A stretch of DNA of 34,124 nt from Clostridiales bacterium (GTDB taxonomy: Bacteria > Bacillota > Clostridia > Oscillospirales > Oscillospiraceae): contig JAJPXB010000041.1 in assembly GCA_021205695.1 (NCBI GenBank), positions 1 to 34,124 on the forward strand. The letters run 5' to 3'. Below, in pieces: positions 23,962-31,219 of this stretch; the stretch's first letter is position 1, and the number at the start of each line of letters is the position of its first letter. The notes under the pieces are model-generated. The model saw nothing but the letters and a program-made list of their open reading frames with translations, was not told the origin of the DNA and ran no database searches. The position numbers and the translations under genes were made by a program.

Positions 23962-23967
23962 CCTCCT
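23962..23967 (-). promoter_or_regulatory. Shine-Dalgarno site pointing to a CTG start for uvrC
   Basis: Minus strand AGGAGG, 8 bases before the CTG at 23951-23953. No ATG, GTG or TTG in the uvrC frame lies at a workable distance; the nearest GTG is inside the terminator hairpin of the HPr-like gene. Confidence 0.65.
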
Positions 23968-23988
23968 CTCCGGTGTCGGTAATGAACG

Positions 23989-24021
23989 AAAAGAGCACCG
24001 CAGAAGTGATGTGCGGTGCTC
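23989..24021 (-). terminator. Intrinsic terminator of the HPr-like gene
   Basis: GAGCACCGCA (23993-24002) pairs perfectly with TGCGGTGCTC (24012-24021) over a 9-base loop; TTTTCGTT follows on the minus strand. It lies 20 bases past the stop of the HPr-like gene and 36 bases before uvrC, so uvrC may depend on read-through. Confidence 0.85.
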
Positions 24022-24041
24022 TTTGTCTCGCTTGTCGCTTA

Positions 24042-24305
24042 TCAGCGGTCCAGGCCGTTGGCCAGCAGTTCCACCAGACTGTCCACCGCCTCCGCCTCGT
24101 CAACGCCGTCGGCGATCAGGTTGATCTTCGTCCCCTGAACGACCCCCAGAGAGAGGACGCCCAGCAGGCTCTTGGCGTTGATACGGCGCTCATCCTTCTC
24201 CATCCAGATGGAGCACTTAAATTCATTGGCCTTCTGGATGAAGAACGTGGCCGGGCGGGCGTACAGGCCCACCTGGTTGTTGACTACAGCTTCTTTCACG
24301 GTCAT
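24042..24305 (-). CDS. HPr-like (Crh-like) protein with Tyr in place of His15
   Basis: An 87-residue cytoplasmic protein with the complete HPr fold. In PTS HPr, enzyme I phosphorylates His15 in GLHARPA. Here the motif is GLYARPA, with Tyr exactly at residue 15 (TAC, bases 24261-24263). The regulatory site is intact: Ser46 in NAKSLLGVLSLGV, which HPr kinase phosphorylates in Firmicutes. This resembles Bacillus Crh, which has Gln15 and keeps Ser46 and acts only in CcpA-dependent catabolite control. A regulatory, non-transport role is therefore likely (inference). ATG 24305 is preceded by GGGGGA 7 bases upstream; earlier in-frame codons lie before the promoter start. It is monocistronic with its own promoter and terminator between mutS2 and uvrC. 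Confidence 0.93.
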   Translation of the reverse strand: MTVKEAVVNNQVGLYARPATFFIQKANEFKCSIWMEKDERRINAKSLLGVLSLGVVQGTKINLIADGVDEAEAVDSLVELLANGLDR

Positions 24306-24341
24306 GAGTGATTCCCCCAACGTAGTCTGAATGATGCTAAC

Positions 24342-24371
24342 ATCATAGCAGATTGCCCTTGCCCCCGTCAA
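24342..24371 (-). promoter_or_regulatory. Promoter of the HPr-like gene
   Basis: Minus strand TTGACG (24366-24371), 18-bp spacer, extended -10 TGCTATGAT (TATGAT at 24342-24347). The transcript start would be about 30 bases before the ATG. Confidence 0.75.
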
Positions 24372-24522
24372 CGGCATTTTCACTAAATTTCCCCGTTCTT
24401 TTATTCGGAAATGACGTTTTTTCGGCGTACAGACGGTCAGACCGTTCAGTTTTTGAGAGTCTGGGCGGTTTTCTCTCTACCTTTTCCGCAAAACCGGAGA
24501 CGGTTCCGATGCCCTGGGACGT

Positions 24523-26901
24523 TCACTTCAGCTCCACGATGGTCACGCCGTTCTCCCCCTCGCCGTAACGGCCGGAGCGGAAGCTCTTGACGTACTTGCA
24601 GGTGCGCAGATGCTGCTGCACCGCCTGGCGGAGGGCGCCGGTTCCCTTGCCGTGGATGATCGTCACCGTCTGGAGCCGGGCCATCACCGCGTCGTCCAGG
24701 AACCGGTCGATGACCCCCTCGCACTCGTCGGTCATCATTCCCCGGATATCCAGCTCCGGGCTGGCCCCGGCAGAGCGGATCTGCCGCTGGACACGGCCCG
24801 CCATCTTCTGGGCCTGGGCCTTTCCGTTGGTCTTTTGCGTCTCGATGACCCGTACCTCCTCCTGCCGGGCGGTGACGTTGAGGATACCCGCCTGGAGGCG
24901 AAGGGTGCCGTCCTTGTTCACCGAGAGCACCTGGGCCCGGGTTCCCACCTGGAGCAGCTCGACTGTGTCCCCCGGCTCCGCCGGACGGGTAGGCGCGGGA
25001 GCTTCCTCCGCCTGGGTGCGGGCCAGCCGCTCCGCCGCCTGGTTCAGGCTTCGGCGGAGCTCTGTCCGACGCTGGTTCTCGTCGGCGGCGGCCTCTCCCT
25101 TCTGCTGCCGCTTCTTCATCTCGTCCAGCTGACTGAATACCTGATTGGAGACTGTCCTGGCCTCCTGGAGGATGCCCTCCGCCTCCTTTCGGGCGGACTC
25201 CGTCACTTTGAGCCTCTGGCTCTCCAGCTGTCGGCGCAGCTCCGCCGCCTGGGCGGCGTCTGCCTCGGCCTGGTTCCGAAGCCGCTGGGCCTCCTCCTTC
25301 GCCTGCTCCATCTCCTGGCGCTGGCGCTCCAGCCGGGCCAGTACGTCCTCGAACTGGACGTTCTGCCGGTCGATGCGGCCGCTGGCGTTCTCGATAATAT
25401 GCTCTGGCATCCCCAGCCGCCGGGAGATGGCAAAGGCGTTGGACTTTCCGGGGACCCCGATGAGCAGCCGGTAGGTGGGCCGCAGGGTCTCCACATCAAA
25501 CTCACAGGAGGCGTTCTCCACCCCCGGCTCCATCATGGCGTAGGTTTTCAGCTCGGCGTAGTGGGTGGTGGCCGCCACCTTCGCCCCCAGGCTCCGGGCC
25601 TCCTCGATGACCGCCACCGCCAGGGCCGCGCCCTCCACCGGGTCGGTGCCCGCCCCCAGCTCGTCAAAGAGCACCAGCGTATCCTCGCCCATCTCGTCCA
25701 GAAAGCCCACGATGTTGGTGATGTGAGACGAGAAGGTGGAGAGGGACTGTTCGATGGACTGCTCGTCCCCGATGTCCGCCAGCACCTCCCGGTATACCGG
25801 ACAGGTGCTCCCGTCCGCCACTGGGAGGTGGAGACCGCACTGGGCCATGAGCACCAGCAGGCCGATGGTCTTCAGCGTCACCGTCTTGCCGCCGGTGTTG
25901 GGGCCGGTGATGACCAGGGTGTCGAACCGCCGCCCCAGGTCCACGTCGATGGGCACCGCCGTTTTGGGGTCCAACAGAGGATGCCGCGCCCGGATAAAAT
26001 TCAGCGACCCGTCCCCGGTGAGCCGGGGCGGGATGGCCTCCATCTGGTAGGACAGCCGGGCCTTGGCGAAGATCAAATCGAGCTGCACCAGCAGGCTGTA
26101 GTCGATGAGAATGTCCTCCCGGTCGTCGGCGGCCTGGGCGGACAGCTCCGCCAGAATGCGGGCGATCTCCTTCTCCTCCCGGGCGGTCAGCTCCCGCAGC
26201 TCGTTGTTGGCCTTCACCGCCGCCATGGGCTCCACAAAGAAGGTGGAGCCGGAGGCGGACACGTCGTGTACCAGGCCGGGGACGTTCCCCTTGCACTCCG
26301 CCTTTACCGGTACCACGAAACGGTTTTGCCGGATGGTGACGATGGGCTCCTGGAGATACTTGGCATCGGAGGATGCTATCAGCCGCTGGAGCACCTCCCT
26401 GGCCTTGCCGGAGGCCCCCCGTATCTTCCGGCGGATATCCGCCAGCTCCGGGCTGGCATTGTCGGCGATCTCCTCCTCGGAGAGGATAGAGCCGAAGATG
26501 CGGTCCTCCAGATATTTGTTGGTGTTCAGAGAGCGAAACAGCTGGTCGATGCAGGTGGTGTGCTCTCCCTCTCCCAGGCTGGCCTGGGCCTCCCGGGCGC
26601 AGCGAAGTACCCCAGCCACGTTCAGCAGCTCCCGGGTGTTCAGGGAGCCGCCCAGGCTGGCCCGCTGGAGGGCCGCCTCCACCGGGCGCAGGTCGGCAAA
26701 GCCTGGGGCATGGCCCAGATCCATCATGGAGCGGGCGGCGGATGTCTCCGCCTGGAGCCGCTCTACGTCATCCGGGTCGGTGGCAGGCCGGAGCTTTCTG
26801 GCCCGTTCCTGGGCTTCCTGGCTCACCGCCTGATGGGCCAGCAGCTCCAGCACCTGGGGCAGCTCCAGGGTACGAATGGATTTTTCAAATCGTTCTGTCA
26901 T
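24523..26901 (-). CDS. mutS2: MutS2, recombination/ribosome-rescue ATPase with Smr domain
   Basis: A 792-residue MutS-family protein lacking mismatch-recognition domain I. The core and clamp run from 1 to about 320, the Walker A is GPNTGGKT (333-340) and the Walker B lies in DTLVLFDELGAGTDP. A long Arg/Gln/Glu coiled coil covers about 510-620, a KOW-like segment follows (DTVELLQVGTRAQVLSVNKD), and the C-terminal Smr nuclease domain (about 715-792) has ELDIRG and VTIIHGKGTGALR. MutS2 suppresses homologous recombination in some bacteria and splits collided ribosomes in Bacillus. The start is ATG 26901 with only GTGGGA about 8 bases upstream. It follows recO by 91 bases. Confidence 0.97.
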   Translation of the reverse strand: MTERFEKSIRTLELPQVLELLAHQAVSQEAQERARKLRPATDPDDVERLQAETSAARSMMDLGHAPGFADLRPVEAALQRASLGGSLNTRELLNVAGVLRCAREAQASLGEGEHTTCIDQLFRSLNTNKYLEDRIFGSILSEEEIADNASPELADIRRKIRGASGKAREVLQRLIASSDAKYLQEPIVTIRQNRFVVPVKAECKGNVPGLVHDVSASGSTFFVEPMAAVKANNELRELTAREEKEIARILAELSAQAADDREDILIDYSLLVQLDLIFAKARLSYQMEAIPPRLTGDGSLNFIRARHPLLDPKTAVPIDVDLGRRFDTLVITGPNTGGKTVTLKTIGLLVLMAQCGLHLPVADGSTCPVYREVLADIGDEQSIEQSLSTFSSHITNIVGFLDEMGEDTLVLFDELGAGTDPVEGAALAVAVIEEARSLGAKVAATTHYAELKTYAMMEPGVENASCEFDVETLRPTYRLLIGVPGKSNAFAISRRLGMPEHIIENASGRIDRQNVQFEDVLARLERQRQEMEQAKEEAQRLRNQAEADAAQAAELRRQLESQRLKVTESARKEAEGILQEARTVSNQVFSQLDEMKKRQQKGEAAADENQRRTELRRSLNQAAERLARTQAEEAPAPTRPAEPGDTVELLQVGTRAQVLSVNKDGTLRLQAGILNVTARQEEVRVIETQKTNGKAQAQKMAGRVQRQIRSAGASPELDIRGMMTDECEGVIDRFLDDAVMARLQTVTIIHGKGTGALRQAVQQHLRTCKYVKSFRSGRYGEGENGVTIVELK

Positions 26902-26992
26902 GTTTTTTATCCCACAATGTATATGGTAGTCCGTGTCTGTCCGGGGTATGACGGATTCGCCGCAGCTTTTATACCTATCGGCAAATCCAGGT

Positions 26993-27745
26993 CTACCCGC
27001 TCAACACAATCTGCTTATAATAATCCAGCGTCCGGAATCCCCGCTCCAGCTGGGTCAGCAGATACGCCTCGCACACCTCCCCCAGCCGGATCAGCTCCCG
27101 CTCCTCCATCTGGAAGGAGAGCAGCTTTTTCCCGGGGCAGGCGATGATGTAACGCATGGCGGCCAGGGTCTGAGCCGTCAGGGGCAGAGAGATGCCCTCC
27201 CCCGTCTCCTGGCCGCAGTCCGCGCAGTGGAGCACCCCCTGGGTCAGATTCAGCCGCGGTGCTTCCGGCTCCCGTCCGCAGACGGCGCAGGCGTCCAGCA
27301 GCGGCTCGAACCCCGCCAGGCTCACCGCCCGCAGCTCAAAGGCCGCCTTTACCAGCGCTGGGGGCTTGTCCAGCCGGTCCAGGGCGTACAGGCAGTTGAG
27401 CAGCAGGGGCAGCAGCTCCCCGGCAGGAGTCTCCTCCTGGACGACGCTCTCCAGCACCTCGGCAAAATAACTGCCCAGAGCCAGCTTTTCCAGGTCGCTG
27501 CGGAGGTTGCGGAACTCCCGCTCCACCGACGCCTCCGTCACCGTCCACCGGCCCCGGAACTCCGCCAGAGTCATCTCCGACCAGACCAGCATCTGGCAGG
27601 CGGCGGAGCGCCCGCTCCCCTTTTTCCGCGCGCCCCGGGCCTGGACGGTGATCCTGCCCAGGTCGGGGGTCAGAACGGTGAGTATCTTGTCCGACTCCTT
27701 GTAATTCACTTCCCGCAGGACGACGGCCTTTGTGGTGACGTGCAT
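26993..27745 (-). CDS. recO: DNA repair protein RecO
   Basis: A 250-residue mediator that loads RecA on SSB-coated DNA in the RecFOR pathway. The N-terminal OB fold starts TTKAVVLREVNYKESDKILTV and has GRITVQARGARKKGS. A helical domain follows with a zinc finger (Cys153, Cys156, Cys174, Cys177; CAVCG and CADCG). I chose ATG 27745 because GGGAGG lies 8 bases upstream; the frame is open 12 codons further. Its first 40 bases overlap the 3' end of the YqzL-like gene in another frame, suggesting coupled translation. Confidence 0.93.
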   Translation of the reverse strand: MHVTTKAVVLREVNYKESDKILTVLTPDLGRITVQARGARKKGSGRSAACQMLVWSEMTLAEFRGRWTVTEASVEREFRNLRSDLEKLALGSYFAEVLESVVQEETPAGELLPLLLNCLYALDRLDKPPALVKAAFELRAVSLAGFEPLLDACAVCGREPEAPRLNLTQGVLHCADCGQETGEGISLPLTAQTLAAMRYIIACPGKKLLSFQMEERELIRLGEVCEAYLLTQLERGFRTLDYYKQIVLSG

Positions 27746-27858
27746 GAATGGGCCTCCCTCTGCCGCTGCCGGAGCTTCCAATAGGTGTACGCCTGGGGCA
27801 GCCCGGTCTCCCGGAACAGCGTCCAGCCGTTTTCCCGCTCTGTTTTCTGTTCGCTCAT
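27706..27858 (-). CDS. YqzL-like small protein overlapping recO
   Basis: A 50-residue protein, easily missed. The central part GWTLFRETGLPQAYTYWKL has the W-x-x-F-x-x-TG-x(4)-Y-x-x-x-K spacing that I recall for the YqzL family, small Firmicute proteins encoded between era and recO. The match is from memory and the family has no known function. ATG 27858 has GGAGGGG 7 bases upstream. The last 40 bases are shared with recO in a different frame, so the Ser/Cys/Pro-rich tail is dictated partly by the recO start. The position, ribosome binding site and motif together support it as real. Confidence 0.65.
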   Translation of the reverse strand: MSEQKTERENGWTLFRETGLPQAYTYWKLRQRQREAHSCTSPQRPSSCGK

Positions 27859-27925
27859 ACTGCTTCCCCTCCCGCTCTTACCTTGGCGCAAAGGGGGTCG
27901 ATTTATGTCTGGTGAAGTCTGGCAA

Positions 27926-28708
27926 TCAGAACAGCAATCTGTCCAGCAGGCCCAGCGCCAGAAGATGGGCGGGATAGAAGATGTAGAAGAACCACTTTTT
28001 CCCGGAGCCCCGCTGCCCGTTATAGGTCAGGGTGAGCAGCAGGCCAAAAATAGCGTATATCTCGATCCAGTTGTCCTCCCAGGCGCAGTACCAGAGAATG
28101 GCGAGGCAGCCCACCGCTGTCTGAATCTGCCGCTGCCGCTCTCCCGGCGCGCCGTCCACAGGCAACCCATATCCCACGCCCAGTGCCAGTATGAGCAGCA
28201 CGCCAAAGCCGCCGTAATCGGTACGCAGCAGCTCCCCCGCCAGATAGCCTGGTATCAGAGCGATGACCGCCGAGAGGTAGCGCGCCCGTCGGGGCAGACG
28301 CCGGGCCAATGCGTCCCACAGCCACAGGGCCAGGAAGCCCAGCAGCAGGGTGAAAAAGACATTCTGACTGTCCAGCTCCAGAAAACCGTTTTCCGGGTCG
28401 TTGAAGGCGATGTCAAAGGGGATCTCCGCCACCAGGCAAAACACGCCCAGCCGGAGGGCATATCTCCCCCGGCTCCGGGTATGGCGGAAGCCCTCCACCA
28501 GCAGGAAGCAGAAGACAGGGAAGGCGATTCGTCCGATGACCCGCATGAGGACATAGACCTCATACCAGGCCGGGCTACGGCTCTGCAGGTAGACGCTCCA
28601 CACCAGGGTGTAGCCCAGGTGGTCGATAAACATGGCGACGATGGCCACCCATTTCAGCTCGCTCCCGCTGCACCTCTGCCAGGGGCGAAGACCGCGCTCC
28701 GGGGCCAC
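27926..28708 (-). CDS. TraX-family polytopic membrane protein
   Basis: A 260-residue membrane protein with about seven or eight hydrophobic segments. The start LKWVAIVAMFIDHLGYTL and the block MRVIGRIAFPVFCFLLVEGFRHTRS are typical of the TraX family (named for a plasmid protein that acetylates F pilin), as are EIPFDIAF and NVFFTLLLG. Chromosomal homologues are common in Firmicutes and have no proven role; TraX proteins are distantly related to membrane acyltransferases. The start is GTG 28708, chosen because GGAGGA stands 8 bases upstream and overlaps the era terminus region. Only 4 bases separate it from the era stop codon, so it is part of the era operon. No conjugation gene is nearby. Confidence 0.85.
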   Translation of the reverse strand: MAPERGLRPWQRCSGSELKWVAIVAMFIDHLGYTLVWSVYLQSRSPAWYEVYVLMRVIGRIAFPVFCFLLVEGFRHTRSRGRYALRLGVFCLVAEIPFDIAFNDPENGFLELDSQNVFFTLLLGFLALWLWDALARRLPRRARYLSAVIALIPGYLAGELLRTDYGGFGVLLILALGVGYGLPVDGAPGERQRQIQTAVGCLAILWYCAWEDNWIEIYAIFGLLLTLTYNGQRGSGKKWFFYIFYPAHLLALGLLDRLLF

Positions 28709-28712
28709 CGGT

Positions 28713-29609
28713 TCAGTCCTCCGTGAAGCCGAAGGAACGGATGAGGCCGGGGTTGTCCCGCCAGTTCTCCTTCACCTTCACCCAGGTCTGGAGGTAGACC
28801 TTCGTATCGAGGAACGCCTCCATGCCCGTCCGGGCCTGGGAGGATATCTTTTTCAGCATGGAGCCCTTCTTGCCGATGATGATCCCCTTATGGCTCTCCT
28901 TTTCGCAGTAGATGATGGCCTCGATCTCCACCACTCCGTCGGGACGCTCGTGGAACCGCTCGATGGAGACGGCTGTGCCGTGGGGGATCTCCTTATCCAG
29001 ACAGAGCAGCAGCTGCTCCCGCAAAATCTCCCCCATGATCTGCCGCTCCGGCTGGTCGGTGAAGGCGTCCTCCGGGAAGTACCAGGGGGATTCCACCTGG
29101 TAGTCCTTCAATACGCCCATCAGCTCCTCCACGCCGTCCCCCTCTTTCGCAGAGACGGGAACCACGGCGTCAAAGCCGTGCTCCTTCTGATAGGCGTCGA
29201 TGACCGCCAGCAGCCTGTCCTTCTGCTCCACCCGGTCGATCTTGTTGATGACCAGCACCGACGGGACGCCCAGCTGCTCGATACGGCGCATCAGCTCCCG
29301 CTCCGGCTCGCCGGGGGAGGGCACCGGCTCCACCACCAGCACTGCCACGTCCACGTCCGCCACGCTGGAGCGGGAGACGTTGTCCATATACTCCCCCAGC
29401 CGCGTCCTGGCCCGGTGGAGTCCCGGGGTATCCAGGAAGATATACTGGGCCCTCTCCCGGGTGACAACCCCGGTGATACGGTTCCGGGTGGTCTGGGGCT
29501 TGGCAGAGATGATAGCCACCTTCTCCCCCACCAGGGCGTTTAACAGGGTGGACTTGCCCACGTTGGGTCTGCCCACGATTGCGATCATTGCACAGGTCGT
29601 CTGTTCCAT
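28713..29609 (-). CDS. era: GTPase Era
   Basis: A 298-residue GTPase that binds the 3' end of 16S rRNA and checks 30S assembly. G1 is GRPNVGKST (13-21), the switch segment has TTRNRITGVV, G3 is DTPGLH, G4 is NKID and G5 is VSAKEGDGV. The C-terminal KH domain contains HKGIIIGKKGSMLKKISSQAR-type GxxG sequence (key residues G-K-K-G). ATG 29609 has AGAGG about 7 bases upstream. It is in the usual Firmicute order after ybeY and before recO; dgkA and cdd, often between ybeY and era, are absent. Confidence 0.97.
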   Translation of the reverse strand: MEQTTCAMIAIVGRPNVGKSTLLNALVGEKVAIISAKPQTTRNRITGVVTRERAQYIFLDTPGLHRARTRLGEYMDNVSRSSVADVDVAVLVVEPVPSPGEPERELMRRIEQLGVPSVLVINKIDRVEQKDRLLAVIDAYQKEHGFDAVVPVSAKEGDGVEELMGVLKDYQVESPWYFPEDAFTDQPERQIMGEILREQLLLCLDKEIPHGTAVSIERFHERPDGVVEIEAIIYCEKESHKGIIIGKKGSMLKKISSQARTGMEAFLDTKVYLQTWVKVKENWRDNPGLIRSFGFTED

Positions 29610-29699
29610 GCGTTACCTCTTTGTCGTTTGTGATGTTTGATGATACGGATTCGCCGGAGGTCTTTTGCCAAATGACAGCCCCTGCTGCTCTTCCTCAGC

Positions 29700-30188
29700 T
29701 CACCGGCTCAGCTCCAGCGCCTCCATAATGGCCTCTTCCCGCTCCCGCATCTGCCGTTTTTCCTCGCCCTCGTCCATGTGGTCGTAGCCCAGCAGATGGA
29801 GCACGGAGTGGACGGCCAGATAGCCCAGCTCCCGCTGGACGGAGTGGCCATACTCCTCCGCCTGAACGGCGGCCCGCTGGTAGGAGATGACCATGTCCCC
29901 CAGGGGGAGCAGACCCGTCTCCGGGTCCAGATCCAGGGCGTCCCCCTTGGGGGGCTTGCCCGGACGGAAGTAGAACATGGGGAAGGAGAGCACATCGGTG
30001 GCCCGGTCTACCTCCCGCTGCTCCAGGTTGATCTGTCGGATGCCCTCGTCGTCGGTGATGAGTACATCCACCTCGCAGGGCACGTCCACCCCCTCCAGGG
30101 CCAGGGCGGTGGTGATGCACCGGTTCAGCAGCTCCTCATAGGGAAACGGCTCGTCCAGGTCGGAGCTGAGTATGATCTCATGGTTCAT
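29700..30188 (-). CDS. ybeY: Endoribonuclease YbeY
   Basis: A 162-residue metal-dependent endoribonuclease for rRNA 3' maturation and ribosome quality control. The zinc site HSVLHLLGYDH gives His127, His131 and His137 (HxxxHxxxxxH), and the substrate Arg lies in DRATDVLSFPMF (62-73). I use ATG 30188, with GAGGG about 8-10 bases upstream. A GTG 5 codons earlier overlaps the phoH stop but has no ribosome binding site. It is coupled to phoH (11-base gap), as in most bacteria. Confidence 0.95.
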   Translation of the reverse strand: MNHEIILSSDLDEPFPYEELLNRCITTALALEGVDVPCEVDVLITDDEGIRQINLEQREVDRATDVLSFPMFYFRPGKPPKGDALDLDPETGLLPLGDMVISYQRAAVQAEEYGHSVQRELGYLAVHSVLHLLGYDHMDEGEEKRQMREREEAIMEALELSR

Positions 30189-30199
30189 GGCGCAATCCC

Positions 30200-31177
30200 T
30201 CACTTTTTATTCTTACGGCTCTGCCGCTGCTCGTCGTCCTCGTAGGCCTTAATGATTCGCTGTACCAGGACGTGGCGCACCACGTCCGCCCCGGTCAGGC
30301 GGCAGATGGCGATGTCCTCCACCCCGTCCAGCACCCGCATAGCCTCCTTCAGACCGGAGACCTTGTCTGCGGGCAGATCGATCTGGGTCACATCCCCGGT
30401 AATGACGATCTTCGACCCAAAGCCCATACGGGTCAGGAACATCTTCATCTGCTCCTTGGAGGTGTTTTGCGCCTCGTCCAGGATGATGAAAGAGTCGTCC
30501 AGGGTGCGGCCCCGCATATAGGCCAGGGGAGCCACCTCGATGTTCCCCCGCTCCACATACTTCTCGTAGGTTTCCGGCCCCAGCATCTCGAACAGAGCGT
30601 CGTACAGGGGGCGGAGATAGGGGTCTACCTTGCTCTGTAGATCGCCGGGGAGGAAACCCAGCCGCTCCCCTGCCTCTACCGCCGGGCGGGTGAGGATAAT
30701 CCGGTTGACCTCCTTGGCCCGGAACGCAGCCACGGCGGCGGCCACCGCCAGATAGGTCTTCCCCGTACCGGCAGGGCCCACCCCCAAGGTGATGGTGTTC
30801 TTCTGGATGGCCCGGACATAGTGGGTCTGCCCCACCGTCTTGGCCTTGACCGGCTTGCCCCGGGCGGTGATGCAAAGCACGTCCCGGCCAAAGGAGTCGA
30901 TCTCACCGCTCCGGCCCGCCCGTACCAGGGAGAGGACATAGCGGATGGTCTGTCCGTTCAGCTCCTCCCCCCGACCGGAGAGCGTGAGCAGGCCGTTGAC
31001 GGCCTGCACCGCCAGGCGGACATTCTCCCCCTCGCCGCTGACCTTCAGCTCCCCGTCCCGGTTGATGATGGAGACCTGGAACTCCTGCTCCACCAGACGG
31101 ATATTCTCATCGAAGGCCCCGAACAGGTTGACGGCCTCCTCCATGCGCTCGATGCTGACGCTCTGTTCTGTGGTCAA
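30200..31177 (-). CDS. PhoH-family (PhoL type) ATPase
   Basis: A 325-residue predicted RNA-linked ATPase. It has an N-terminal KH-like region (about 25-70), then a P-loop domain with GPAGTGKTYLA (134-144), LTRPAVEAGERLGFLPGD, APLAYMRGRTLDDSFIILDEAQN (Walker B DEAQ) and the arginine-finger type MFLTRMGFGSK. PhoH/PhoL proteins are always next to ybeY and are thought to act in RNA metabolism. The start is a TTG at 31177; the ribosome binding site is weak (AAGAGATGAG), and 42 bases separate it from yqfD. Confidence 0.93.
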   Translation of the reverse strand: MTTEQSVSIERMEEAVNLFGAFDENIRLVEQEFQVSIINRDGELKVSGEGENVRLAVQAVNGLLTLSGRGEELNGQTIRYVLSLVRAGRSGEIDSFGRDVLCITARGKPVKAKTVGQTHYVRAIQKNTITLGVGPAGTGKTYLAVAAAVAAFRAKEVNRIILTRPAVEAGERLGFLPGDLQSKVDPYLRPLYDALFEMLGPETYEKYVERGNIEVAPLAYMRGRTLDDSFIILDEAQNTSKEQMKMFLTRMGFGSKIVITGDVTQIDLPADKVSGLKEAMRVLDGVEDIAICRLTGADVVRHVLVQRIIKAYEDDEQRQSRKNKK

Positions 31178-31219
31178 ATGCGCTCATCTCTTTCTGTGTT
31201 TCCCCCTGCCGGTACCGGC

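Noticed and set aside
23954-24103. N-terminal extension of UvrC starting at 24103
   Set aside because: It runs through the 3' end and the terminator of the HPr-like gene, and its sequence has no family resemblance.
24488-24510. Terminator after mutS2 (AACCG/CGGTT with a GAGA loop)
   Set aside because: Five pairs followed by only two T on the minus strand; too weak to call. The mutS2 terminator remains unidentified.
27926-28708. TraX homologue as evidence of a conjugative element
   Set aside because: No relaxase, type IV secretion, integrase or attachment site is nearby, and chromosomal TraX homologues are common in Firmicutes.
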